Shown piece after piece: positions 42,337 to 50,214 of a stretch of DNA of 64,000 nt. The DNA comes from JAITVM01 sp031551135 (GTDB lineage Bacteria > Bacillota > Clostridia > Lachnospirales > JAITVM01), in NCBI GenBank assembly GCA_031551135.1, contig JAVBOA010000026.1, positions 62,001-126,000 on the forward strand, written 5' to 3'. Below the pieces are notes generated by a model. The model made no database searches and was not told the DNA's origin. It saw only the letters and a program-made list of their open reading frames with translations. Position 1 is the stretch's first letter. The number at the start of each line of letters is the position of its first letter. The translations under genes and the position numbers were made by a program.

Positions 42337-43575
42337 ATGGATTTGTTAAAAAAGCCCGAACTTTTAGCGCCTGCCGGTGATTTGGAAAAACTTAAATTCG
42401 CTATTATGTACGGTGCTGACGCTGTTTATATAGGCGGTCAGAATTACGGTCTACGGGCAAAATCAAAAAACTTTGATCATAACGAAATGCAAGAGGGGAT
42501 AAAATTTGCGCATGACCGCAACAAGAAAGTTTTTGTTACGGCGAATATTTATGCGCATAACGAAGATTTTACAGGAATGGAAGATTTTTTTAGACAAATG
42601 GAAGAACTTTCTGTTGATGGAGTAATTATTTCTGATGTCGGAGTTTTTTCTTTGGCTAAACGAATTTTGAAAAATACAGAAATTCATATTAGTACGCAAG
42701 CGAATAATACAAATTATGAAACTGCAAATTTTTGGAAAGAATTAGGCGCTGAAAGAATTGTATTGGCGCGGGAACTTTCGCTAGACGAAATATCGCAAAT
42801 AAAAGCAAAATCCGATATTACTCTGGAGGCTTTCATTCATGGTGCAATGTGCATTTCATATTCGGGACGCTGTTTGCTGAGTTCTTATTTAAGCGGCAGA
42901 GATTCAAATAAAGGCGGATGCTCCCAGTCGTGCCGTTGGTCTTATCATTTGGTGGAAGATTCGAGACCTGGCGAATATATGCCGGTTGAAGAAGATGAAA
43001 GAGGAACGTATATTTTTAATTCAAGGGATTTGTGCATGATTAGGCATATTCCGGAGCTATTAAAATGCGGCATAGATTCATTTAAAATCGAAGGACGAAT
43101 GAAATCTCTTTATTATGTAGCAACAACAATCAAGGCTTACCGCTCGGCGATTGATGATTTTTTCAATGACCCTGAATTATATACAGCCAAACGGGATTTT
43201 TATTTTGAAGAAGTGCAAAAAAATTCACATAGAAAATTTACTACCGGATTTTATTTCGGAAAAACGGATGCCGATTCACAAATATATGAAACAAATTCCT
43301 ATGTGCGGACTCATGATTTTGTAGGAATAGTTTTGTCATATGACAGCGGTACAAAAATTGCAGTAATCGAGCAGCGCAATAAAATTGTTAAAGGTGACGA
43401 AATTGAATTGTTTACTCCGCAAGGCGATGGATTTTATTTTAAAGCCGGAGAAATGTGGAATGAGTTTGATGAAGAAATATCGGAAGCACCGCACGCTCAG
43501 CAAATTATAAAAATGAAATTTGAAAGAGAAGTAAAACAATTTGATATTTTACGCATTAAATTAAATGGGAAATAG
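42337..43575 (+). CDS. trhP: U32 family protein for tRNA 5-hydroxyuridine synthesis (YrrO/TrhP type)
   Basis: 412 residues. Peptidase U32 features: KPELLAPAGDLEKLKFAIMYGADAVYIGG at the N-terminus, STQANNTN, the signature EAFIHGAMCISYSGRCLLSSYLSGRDSNKGGCSQSCRW with its cluster-type cysteines, and SFKIEGRMKS. Despite the name these proteins are tRNA-modifying, introducing the 5-hydroxyl on U34 using prephenate. It follows trmR by 15 bp. Its TAG stop lies within a family A-like right end (GAAATAGTA). Confidence 0.9.
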   Translation: MDLLKKPELLAPAGDLEKLKFAIMYGADAVYIGGQNYGLRAKSKNFDHNEMQEGIKFAHDRNKKVFVTANIYAHNEDFTGMEDFFRQMEELSVDGVIISDVGVFSLAKRILKNTEIHISTQANNTNYETANFWKELGAERIVLARELSLDEISQIKAKSDITLEAFIHGAMCISYSGRCLLSSYLSGRDSNKGGCSQSCRWSYHLVEDSRPGEYMPVEEDERGTYIFNSRDLCMIRHIPELLKCGIDSFKIEGRMKSLYYVATTIKAYRSAIDDFFNDPELYTAKRDFYFEEVQKNSHRKFTTGFYFGKTDADSQIYETNSYVRTHDFVGIVLSYDSGTKIAVIEQRNKIVKGDEIELFTPQGDGFYFKAGEMWNEFDEEISEAPHAQQIIKMKFEREVKQFDILRIKLNGK

Positions 43576-43592
43576 TATGAGTTCGGCTCAAG

Positions 43593-43624
43593 AAAAAAAT
43601 ACGCTTAAAACCGTATTTTTTTTT
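43593..43624 (+). terminator. Terminator after trhP
   Basis: Stem AAAAATACG / CGTATTTTT, loop of 8, then TTTT. Confidence 0.85.
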
Positions 43625-43646
43625 GTTAATCAGAAATAATATTAAT

Positions 43647-44042
43647 ATGATAATGAGATTTATAGTTTATGGTATTGTGGGATGGTGTATGGAAATAATC
43701 TGGACAGGGCTTAATTCTTTTTTTAGAAAAGATTATTCGCTTGTCTCGACCACGTCGATTTATATGTTCTTTATTTATGGTTTGGCTGTTTTATTTGAGC
43801 CGTTTATAAAAATCATTCATAATTTTCCTATTATAATGAGAGGAGGCTTTTACTGCCTGATAATTTTTTCTGTAGAATTTTTGATAGGAAGCGTTATGAA
43901 AACAGCGAATATTTGTCCGTGGGATTACAGCGAATCAAAATATAATGTAAACGGCGTGATCCGCTTGGATTATGCGCCGCTTTGGATTGCCGCCGGTCTT
44001 TTTTATGAATACATCTATACTATTATTTCAGCCACAGCTTGA
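43647..44042 (+). CDS. Putative ABC-transporter-type membrane protein (PF06541-like)
   Basis: 131 residues, about four hydrophobic segments. The pattern FIVYGIVGWCMEIIWTG at the start, then IYMFFIYGLAVLFEP, FSVEFLIG, CPWDYS and APLWIAAGLFYEYIY matches the small membrane family annotated as putative ABC transporter permease. No RBS is evident before ATG 43647, so the exact start is uncertain. Isolated between two terminators; function unknown. Confidence 0.78.
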   Translation: MIMRFIVYGIVGWCMEIIWTGLNSFFRKDYSLVSTTSIYMFFIYGLAVLFEPFIKIIHNFPIIMRGGFYCLIIFSVEFLIGSVMKTANICPWDYSESKYNVNGVIRLDYAPLWIAAGLFYEYIYTIISATA

Positions 44043-44045
44043 GCT

Positions 44046-44127
44046 CTGGCAAACGAAAACAATCTTCACATCCGTTCCGATCCAACCTACGTAAGCATGT
44101 GGAATGGATGTGAAAAGCTTTTCAAAT
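44046..44127 (+). repeat. Family B repeat remnant / hairpin
   Basis: Begins CTGGCAAACGAAAACAATC, resembling the left end of the family B copy at 46089, and contains hairpin arms CTTCACATCCGTTCC and GGAATGGATGTGAAAAG. The right TIR is absent here; a similar isolated end lies at 44273-44290. Confidence 0.5.
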
Positions 44128-44161
44128 TAATTTTTATGTATGATGCATTATATATTATTTT

Positions 44162-44189
44162 AAAAACTCCCCGACGGGGAGTTTTTTTG
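44162..44189 (+). terminator. Terminator after the small membrane protein
   Basis: Stem AAAACTCCCC / GGGGAGTTTT with loop GAC, then TTT. Confidence 0.93.
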
Positions 44190-44239
44190 CAAGGAATAAT
44201 TCGGTAAAATATTCCTATCGAGTACAAGTAGGTATCTAA

Positions 44240-44270
44240 TATTTTTCTATCTTTTAGAATGGAAATAGTA
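44240..44270 (+). repeat. Short family A element
   Basis: 31 bp; the left end is eroded (TATTTTTC) and the right end is intact (GGAAATAGTA). TAA flanks both sides (44237-44239, 44271-44273). Confidence 0.68.
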
Positions 44271-44305
44271 TAATCGGTCAGTATATTGTGACAAGAGGTG
44301 GTTGT

Positions 44306-45961
44306 GTGTTTAGCTATATATTGATATCATTTCGAAACTACAAGTTAAGATATTTAAAAGACGACTTAATTGCCGGAATAATTGTGGCTGCATTGACAAT
44401 TCCGGTAGCAATGGGTTATGCAGGCGTTGCAGGATTGCCTCCTGTTTACGGGCTATACGCTTCTATGCTTCCTGTTTTCGGTTACATACTATTCGCAAGT
44501 TCACCCCAGCTGATATTTGGAGCGGATGCTTCTGCTTGTGCCATTACAGGTTCTGTTATCGCCGCCTTTGGGTTCGTTTCCGGCTCACAAGACGCTATCA
44601 CCGCGGCAGTCATGCTTTCACTGTTTACAGGGTTGTTCCTTATTATTTTTGCGGCATTGAAGCTTGGAAAATTTTCTGAGTATATTTCAATGCCTGTAAT
44701 GAGTGGTTTTATGTCAGGAACAGCATTGTCGATCATTTTTGGTCAGATTCCAAAAATTTTGGGTATTAACGGAAGTGGGAATGACTTTCTTGGCAACCTT
44801 TCCGCAATTGCATCACAAATTGGAAAAATAAATATACTATCAACTGTTTTAGGATGTTTCACTATTATACTCGTTGTCATGGGTAAAAAATATTTACCTA
44901 AATTACCTATGCCATTAATTATAATGGTACTTGGTACGCTTTTATCTTCGGCATTACGCTTTGATTCCTATGGCGTTTCTGTTGTAGGAGAAATCCCAGA
45001 AGGACTGCCTCAATTATCGTTTCCGAATTTGCTGAAATCCGGAAATATTAGCGCATATATTGGCTCTGCTCTTATGATTGCAATAATTGTATTCGCGGAT
45101 TCTTTAATGGCGGCGCAGAGTTTTTCTGCAAAAAACGGATATATACTGGATAAAAATCGTGAAGTTTTTGCATTCGGGTTCTCAAATATTCTGGCATCAA
45201 TATCGGGGTGTGCGCCGACATCTGCAAGTGTTTCCCGTACAGCCGCGAACGAGCAGTTTAAAGGAAAGACACAAATGGTATCTGTTGTTGCTATTGTTGT
45301 CATTTCTGTTGTTGTGACATTCTTTAGTAAAGTGCTGTACTATATGCCGCAGCCGGTTTTAGGAGGAATAGTCTTTGCTGCGTTGTGCTCAGTAGTTGAA
45401 ATTTCAGAAATTAGCAGGCTTCTACGTATTAGCCGGAATGAAGCGGTTATTTGGGCGGCATCTGCTGTAGGTGTTCTTGTAGTGGGTACTTTATTCGGGG
45501 TGATTGTCGGTGTCTTTATTTCGTTTATTGATGTGATTATTCGCATAAGTACACCGCCTCAGGCATATTTGGGCGTAATTGACGGTCAAGATGGTTTTTT
45601 TGATTTAAATACCCATAAAAACGCCAAGGCTATACCCGGCATTGTAATTTACCGCTTTTCAGCGAGACTTTTCTTTGCAAATATCGGTATTTTTAAAGAC
45701 GGAGTCCAAAAAGCTCTAGACGAAATGCATCCCCAAACGATTATTTTTGATGCTTCCGGAATCAACAGCCTTGACGCGACTGCTGCCGATGGGCTTGAGT
45801 CGTTGCTGTCAGAGCTTGACAAACAGGGTGTTGCATATTATTTTGCCGGACAGACAGAGACTCTGACTAAGCAGCTTCTCGAGCTTGAATTTTGGGCAAA
45901 AGATGATATTTCGCATATAAAAAAGACTATTCAAGACGCACTTGCCGTATCTTTCAAATAA
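44306..45961 (+). CDS. SulP family anion permease with STAS domain
   Basis: 551 residues. SulP hallmarks: LKDDLIAGIIVAALTIPVAMGYAGVAGLPPVYGLYASMLPV at the N-terminus, GADASACAITGS, PVMSGFMSGTALSIIFGQIP, and SISGCAPTSASVSRTAAN. Residues 430-550 are the cytoplasmic STAS domain (IFDASGINSLDATAADGLESLL). The transporter moves sulfate, bicarbonate or a dicarboxylate; the arylsulfatase gene 316 bp downstream makes sulfate a reasonable guess. Start at GTG 44306 after AGAGGTGG. Base composition is visibly less AT-rich than in the core genes, in keeping with acquisition. Confidence 0.92.
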   Translation: MFSYILISFRNYKLRYLKDDLIAGIIVAALTIPVAMGYAGVAGLPPVYGLYASMLPVFGYILFASSPQLIFGADASACAITGSVIAAFGFVSGSQDAITAAVMLSLFTGLFLIIFAALKLGKFSEYISMPVMSGFMSGTALSIIFGQIPKILGINGSGNDFLGNLSAIASQIGKINILSTVLGCFTIILVVMGKKYLPKLPMPLIIMVLGTLLSSALRFDSYGVSVVGEIPEGLPQLSFPNLLKSGNISAYIGSALMIAIIVFADSLMAAQSFSAKNGYILDKNREVFAFGFSNILASISGCAPTSASVSRTAANEQFKGKTQMVSVVAIVVISVVVTFFSKVLYYMPQPVLGGIVFAALCSVVEISEISRLLRISRNEAVIWAASAVGVLVVGTLFGVIVGVFISFIDVIIRISTPPQAYLGVIDGQDGFFDLNTHKNAKAIPGIVIYRFSARLFFANIGIFKDGVQKALDEMHPQTIIFDASGINSLDATAADGLESLLSELDKQGVAYYFAGQTETLTKQLLELEFWAKDDISHIKKTIQDALAVSFK

Positions 45962-46020
45962 AAGAAGCACGAAATGCAAGAAATCAGTAATTCCTTTAAA
46001 CATTTCCCATAGCAATTCCA

Positions 46021-46055
46021 AAAAATTTTTTTATCCTTTTATAATGAAAATAGTA
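46021..46055 (+). repeat. Family A right-half remnant
   Basis: AAAAATTTTTTTATCCTTTT then ATAATGAAAATAGTA followed by TAA. The left TIR is not recognisable. Confidence 0.6.
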
Positions 46056-46088
46056 TAACTGTAAAATACTAAATATTAAATTACCATA

Positions 46089-46177
46089 TACTGAAGAACG
46101 AAAACAAAATCACAACTGTTTGTCTCAAACTGTCTAAAAGCGCAGAATAGCTGTGAAAATCCAATCGTTCGCCGGTA
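46089..46177 (+). repeat. Family B inverted-repeat element
   Basis: 89 bp. Left end TACTGAAGAACGAAAACAAA with ATCACA, right end TGTGAAAATCCAATCGTTCG then CCGGTA; the ends are imperfect inverted repeats sharing CGAACGA / TCGTTCG. A related copy lies at 54264-54339. Confidence 0.65.
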
Positions 46178-46277
46178 TATTGTGATAGATTTTTTTTAAT
46201 CACATGCTTCCAAGGCTATAGGTATTTCGAAAAATGCCAAGGTGAGTTTAACCAGATATTTGAAAGGAGAATTTAAA

Positions 46278-48590
46278 ATGTCAAACTATCAAGATCCAAA
46301 AATTCCTTTTGTGCCTGACCGCACACATCTTCCGATTCATGAACCGGTGTACGAGCCCTGCAAAGTTATGTTTGCAGATGACAATCCGCCGCCACCACCG
46401 CCACGCTTTACAGTAAAGGCGCCTGACGGTGCTCCGAATGTCTTAATTTTTCTTTTGGACGATATGGGTTTCGGCTGTACAAGTCCTTTCGGCGGTCCTG
46501 TGCCTATGCCTACCGCTGAGCGCCTTTCTAAAAGAGGTATGCGTTTTAACCGCTTCCATACAACGGCTATCTGCGCACCGACCCGCGCGGCGCTTCTCAC
46601 AGGTTATAATCACCATTCTGTTAATATGGGTCAAATCACCGAGCTTGGCACTGCTTACCCGGGCAATTTGAGCACACGCCCGAATACCGTTACTCCTATG
46701 GCTCAAGTTATGCGATATAACGGCTTTGCAACAGCTCAATTCGGAAAATGCCACGAAGTTCCGGCTTGGGAAACTTCTACTTCGGGTCCGTTTGAGCATT
46801 GGCCTGTTTTCTCGGGTTTTGATAAGTTTTACGGTTTCGTTGCCGGCGAAACAAATCAATACCGTCCGGCTTTGATTGACGGATTAAACCGTATTGATGT
46901 ACCCGACAGAGAGGACTACCATTTAACTGAAGATTTGGCAGACCAGTGCATTTCATGGGTACGCTCAATCAAGGCACTTACTCCTGACAAACCTTTCTTC
47001 ACTTATTTTGCACCCGGTGCAACTCATGCTCCGCACCACGCTCCTGAGAGCTACCGCGAAATGTTCAAGGGTCAGTTCGATGAAGGTTGGGATGTTATCC
47101 GCGAGCGTACATTCGAAAATATGAAAAAAATGGGTGTCATTCCTGCCGACACAAAACTTGCAAAGAAACCGGATTATGTTAAAGACTGGGATAGCTTTAC
47201 GTCTGAGCAGAAAGAACTTTACGCGCGTGAAATGGAAATTTATGCCGGGTTTGCAAGACATACAGACGACCAAATCGGTCGGGTAATCGATGCGCTTGAA
47301 GAAATGGGAGAGCTTGATAATACTCTTATTTATTATATTTTAGGTGACAACGGAGCTTCGGCAGAAGGCTGGGAGCATGGCGTATTCAACGAAAACAGTA
47401 CACTTAACGGTATATCCGAACCGTTTGATATTGTGTATGAAAATAAAGATAAGCTTGGTACAAACATGGCGTATAATCATTATGCCGTGGGTTGGGCAAT
47501 TGCAATGGATTCACCGTTTGAATACTGTAAAACCGTAGCTTCTAATTTCGGCGGTACGCGTAACGGCTGTATCGTTCATTATCCTGACAAATATAAAGCC
47601 AGTGGTGAAATTCACAGCCAATTCCATCATGTTATTGATGTGGCACCGACTGTTTATGAAATCTGCGGTATTCCGATTCCTAGAGAAGTTAATGGTATTA
47701 TACAGCGTCCTATGGAAGGCATTAGCATGAAATATGCTTTAGACAATAAAGGGGCAACGGACAAACGTACAACACAATATTTTAATGTCAGCGGATGTTT
47801 CGGTGTCTATCATGAAGGCTGGTTTGCAGGAGCTATTGATAAACTGCCTTGGAATGCGATTCCGTTATATGAAAAGACTTCCGATGCACCTTGGGAGCTT
47901 TACAATGTTGATGAGGATTATAGTATGGCGGTTGACCTTGCAGAAAAATATCCTGAGAAATTGGAAGAACTCAAGAAAATATTCTTCGACGAAGGAGTAA
48001 AACACAATGTTTTTCCGATGGATCCTTTCTTCGGCAAATATATGAACGCTGATATTGCAAAACGTCCTACCGTTTTTGGAAGCCGAAAAGAAGTTACTCT
48101 TTATCAAGGTATGGATGGCATTGCAGAGCATGCATTCTTGTCTATTAAGAATCACTCCTTCAGCATTACAAGCGAAGTGGAAATTGCACCTGACCACAGT
48201 GACGGCGTTATATTTGCACAGGGCGGACGTTTTGGCGGTTACAGCCTTTATATCAAAGACGGAATTCCTTGCTTCTGCTATAATTGGGTAGGGCGCGAGC
48301 GCTACTATGCAAGAGCATCAAAAGCACTTAGTGATGAACGCAACCAAATTTGTGTGACGTTTACTTATGACGGCGGCGGCTTAGGCAAAGGCGGCAATGT
48401 TGTGCTGTCTGTCAACAATGAAAAAGTTGCTGAGTGCCGTGTTGAAAATACAATAGGTAATCAGATTTCAATGGATGAACTTGCTGAAGTCGGAGTTCAA
48501 AGAGGAACGCCTGTTACAGAAGAATATGATATTTCCGGAAGCAAGTTCAAAGGAAAAATATTTAACGTAACAATTAAAATCCTCGACTAA
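46278..48590 (+). CDS. Arylsulfatase, large cytoplasmic type
   Basis: 770 residues. Sulfatase fold with metal ligands in FLLDDMGFG (Asp61, Asp62) and the modification motif CAPTR (Cys99-Arg103) followed by AALLTGYNHH; GKCHEVP, APHHAPESYREMF and ILGDNGASAEG are further family blocks. The C-terminal 150 residues look like a concanavalin/lectin-like beta domain. No signal peptide, and a run of six prolines at residues 37-42. Cys99 must be turned into formylglycine; in an anaerobe this needs a radical-SAM maturase (anSME), absent here. Substrate unknown. RBS AAAGGAG. Higher GC than neighbours. Its TAA stop is the left flank of a short family A element. Confidence 0.92.
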   Translation: MSNYQDPKIPFVPDRTHLPIHEPVYEPCKVMFADDNPPPPPPRFTVKAPDGAPNVLIFLLDDMGFGCTSPFGGPVPMPTAERLSKRGMRFNRFHTTAICAPTRAALLTGYNHHSVNMGQITELGTAYPGNLSTRPNTVTPMAQVMRYNGFATAQFGKCHEVPAWETSTSGPFEHWPVFSGFDKFYGFVAGETNQYRPALIDGLNRIDVPDREDYHLTEDLADQCISWVRSIKALTPDKPFFTYFAPGATHAPHHAPESYREMFKGQFDEGWDVIRERTFENMKKMGVIPADTKLAKKPDYVKDWDSFTSEQKELYAREMEIYAGFARHTDDQIGRVIDALEEMGELDNTLIYYILGDNGASAEGWEHGVFNENSTLNGISEPFDIVYENKDKLGTNMAYNHYAVGWAIAMDSPFEYCKTVASNFGGTRNGCIVHYPDKYKASGEIHSQFHHVIDVAPTVYEICGIPIPREVNGIIQRPMEGISMKYALDNKGATDKRTTQYFNVSGCFGVYHEGWFAGAIDKLPWNAIPLYEKTSDAPWELYNVDEDYSMAVDLAEKYPEKLEELKKIFFDEGVKHNVFPMDPFFGKYMNADIAKRPTVFGSRKEVTLYQGMDGIAEHAFLSIKNHSFSITSEVEIAPDHSDGVIFAQGGRFGGYSLYIKDGIPCFCYNWVGRERYYARASKALSDERNQICVTFTYDGGGLGKGGNVVLSVNNEKVAECRVENTIGNQISMDELAEVGVQRGTPVTEEYDISGSKFKGKIFNVTIKILD

Positions 48591-48622
48591 TACTATTTCT
48601 ATCCTTTAGATTACAAATAGTA
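48591..48622 (+). repeat. Short family A element directly after a stop codon
   Basis: 32 bp, TACTATTTCTATCC to CAAATAGTA, flanked by TAA both sides; the left TAA (48588-48590) is the arylsulfatase stop codon. Confidence 0.85.
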
Positions 48623-48729
48623 TAAATGAAAATACAGCTTTAAATATCTGCAACGCGCTGTTTTATCTTTTATGATACGGCGCGTTGCCTCTCTGTTATT
48701 GATTATATGTTATTTTGTTGGTATAATTT

Positions 48730-48799
48730 AACGTGAAGTTCGACGTAGTCGAACAAGATGCGTGAGCAGCTTAAATCGCGCAGCGATTTTTCACGTTAT
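48730..48799 (+). repeat. Family C palindromic unit, copy 1
   Basis: 70 bp, ends AACGTGAA / TTCACGTT inverted, with inner hairpins TTCGACGTAGTCGAA and ATCGCGCAGCGAT. Confidence 0.78.
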
Positions 48800-48886
48800 G
48801 AGTACTTTATCATGTGCTCTTTGCATGATAAAGTACGAATATATCAAACCTAAGATGAGCGTTTTTTGCTCATCGAACAAAAAGTT

Positions 48887-48956
48887 AATCTGAAGTTCGA
48901 CGTAGTCGAACAAGATGCGTGAGCAGCTTAAATCGCGCAGCGATTTTTCATGTTAT
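48887..48956 (+). repeat. Family C palindromic unit, copy 2
   Basis: Direct repeat of copy 1, differing mainly in the outer arms (AATCTGAA / TTCATGTT). Ends 13 bp before the AI-2E start codon, next to its RBS. Confidence 0.78.
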
Positions 48957-48969
48957 TAGGAGGTGTAAA

Positions 48970-50196
48970 ATGAAAATTGAACGCTCACCTGAAAAAACCA
49001 GTGTTGCGGTTCATTCGTTCCTGGTATTGGCGGCGGTAGTATTGTTCGCCAAGATTATATGGAACATTACCCCGGTTTTTGAGGGAATAAAAACTGTTTT
49101 TGGTTATATACAGCCGGTTATGTACGGTTTTGTTATTGCATTTTTACTTAACCCTGTATTGCACTGGTTTGAAAAGAAAGTAGCAAATAGGATATTTAAA
49201 AGGCCTATTGATAGTAAGAAAAAACGCGGAATAGCAATTCTCTTTACATATTTGGCGTTTTTCACTATACTTGGTGTTTTTATATGGATTTTGGTACCGC
49301 AGCTTGTTGCAAGCCTTACAGTCTTGATTAATAAAATACCGGCTCTTGCTACATCTGTAAAGGATGCGTATGGTAATGTTTCAGAAAAAATGAACGTTGC
49401 TACTATTTCAGATGCTAACGAAGGAATTGCAGTGCTTTTAGGTAAGATTTCGGAATCAATAAATGGGCTTTTGTCTGAGATTACCGAACTTGTCGGTAAT
49501 TTATTAAGCAGTATTGTTTTAGGAGCAGCATCTATTGCATCAAATATCGTTCAGGTTTTTCTTGGCTTTATCATTTCTATTTACTTGCTAACCGGTAAAG
49601 AAAAAATCTTTGCGCAATTGAGAAAGCTTGGTTATGCTTTTTTCTCACAAAAGACGGTAAAAATACTGGAAAATATTTTTGGAGAAACGAACCGGATTTT
49701 TTCGGCATACGTATCAGGCGCTATTATGGATTCGTCAATAGTCGGAATTATTTGTACCGTGTTTATGTTGATTTCGGGAATGTTTGACCATAACCTTTGG
49801 CAATATTCCGTTTTGATAGGTATTATTATAGGAACGACTAATGTAATACCGTATTTTGGACCATTTTTGGGCACGGTTCCTGCAACGTTGATTCTCATAT
49901 CTGTAAATCCGGTCTTTTCGCTTGTTTTCATTGTATTTATAGTTATTCTCCAGCAAATTGACAGCAATATAATCAATCCGAAAATAGTTGGTGACAGCGT
50001 TGGGCTATCTGCACTTTGGGTAGTATTCTCACTGATGCTGTTTGGCGGGATGTTTGGCATTATCGGAATGCTTATCGGCGTACCGATGTTTGCGGTGATT
50101 TATACGCTCATCAAGCAGTATACACAGTATCTTTTGGCGAAAAAGAATTTATCTACTCTGACGGAGGATTATTCCGGCAAAAAAAATCCACTTTGA
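48970..50196 (+). CDS. AI-2E family transporter (PerM/YtvI-like)
   Basis: 408 residues, about eight membrane helices. Family blocks: IQPVMYGFVIAFLLNPVLHWFEKK, LVPQLVASLTVLINKIPAL, the SIYLLTGKEKI loop, VSGAIMDSSIVGIICTVF, NVIPYFGPFLGTVPATLI and QQIDSNIINPKIVGDSVGLSALWV. The family exports varied solutes; only some members move AI-2. Start at ATG 48970 with AGGAGGTG. First gene of a tight four-gene operon (spacers 18, 11 and 13 bp) with an ABC1 kinase, TVP38-type protein and cardiolipin synthase. Confidence 0.92.
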   Translation: MKIERSPEKTSVAVHSFLVLAAVVLFAKIIWNITPVFEGIKTVFGYIQPVMYGFVIAFLLNPVLHWFEKKVANRIFKRPIDSKKKRGIAILFTYLAFFTILGVFIWILVPQLVASLTVLINKIPALATSVKDAYGNVSEKMNVATISDANEGIAVLLGKISESINGLLSEITELVGNLLSSIVLGAASIASNIVQVFLGFIISIYLLTGKEKIFAQLRKLGYAFFSQKTVKILENIFGETNRIFSAYVSGAIMDSSIVGIICTVFMLISGMFDHNLWQYSVLIGIIIGTTNVIPYFGPFLGTVPATLILISVNPVFSLVFIVFIVILQQIDSNIINPKIVGDSVGLSALWVVFSLMLFGGMFGIIGMLIGVPMFAVIYTLIKQYTQYLLAKKNLSTLTEDYSGKKNPL

Positions 50197-50214
50197 TTTG
50201 AAAGGAGGCATTAT

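Larger units (their letters stand above)
45962..46277. other. Intergenic region with family A remnant and family B copy
   Basis: 316 bp without a gene. Contains a family A right half (46021-46055) and a complete family B element (46089-46177). Confidence 0.65.
48623..48969. other. Hairpin-rich intergenic region before the AI-2E operon
   Basis: About 350 bp without a gene. Two copies of a 70-bp palindromic unit (48730-48799, 48887-48956) enclose two more perfect hairpins: GTACTTTATCATG / CATGATAAAGTAC (48802-48836) and GATGAGC / GCTCATC (48854-48874). Confidence 0.7.

Noticed and set aside
43540..43578. Possible short family A element across the end of trhP
   Set aside because: Only the right end (GAAATAGTA) is convincing; the supposed left part encodes the normal C-terminus FDILRIK of the protein, so it is not listed as an element.
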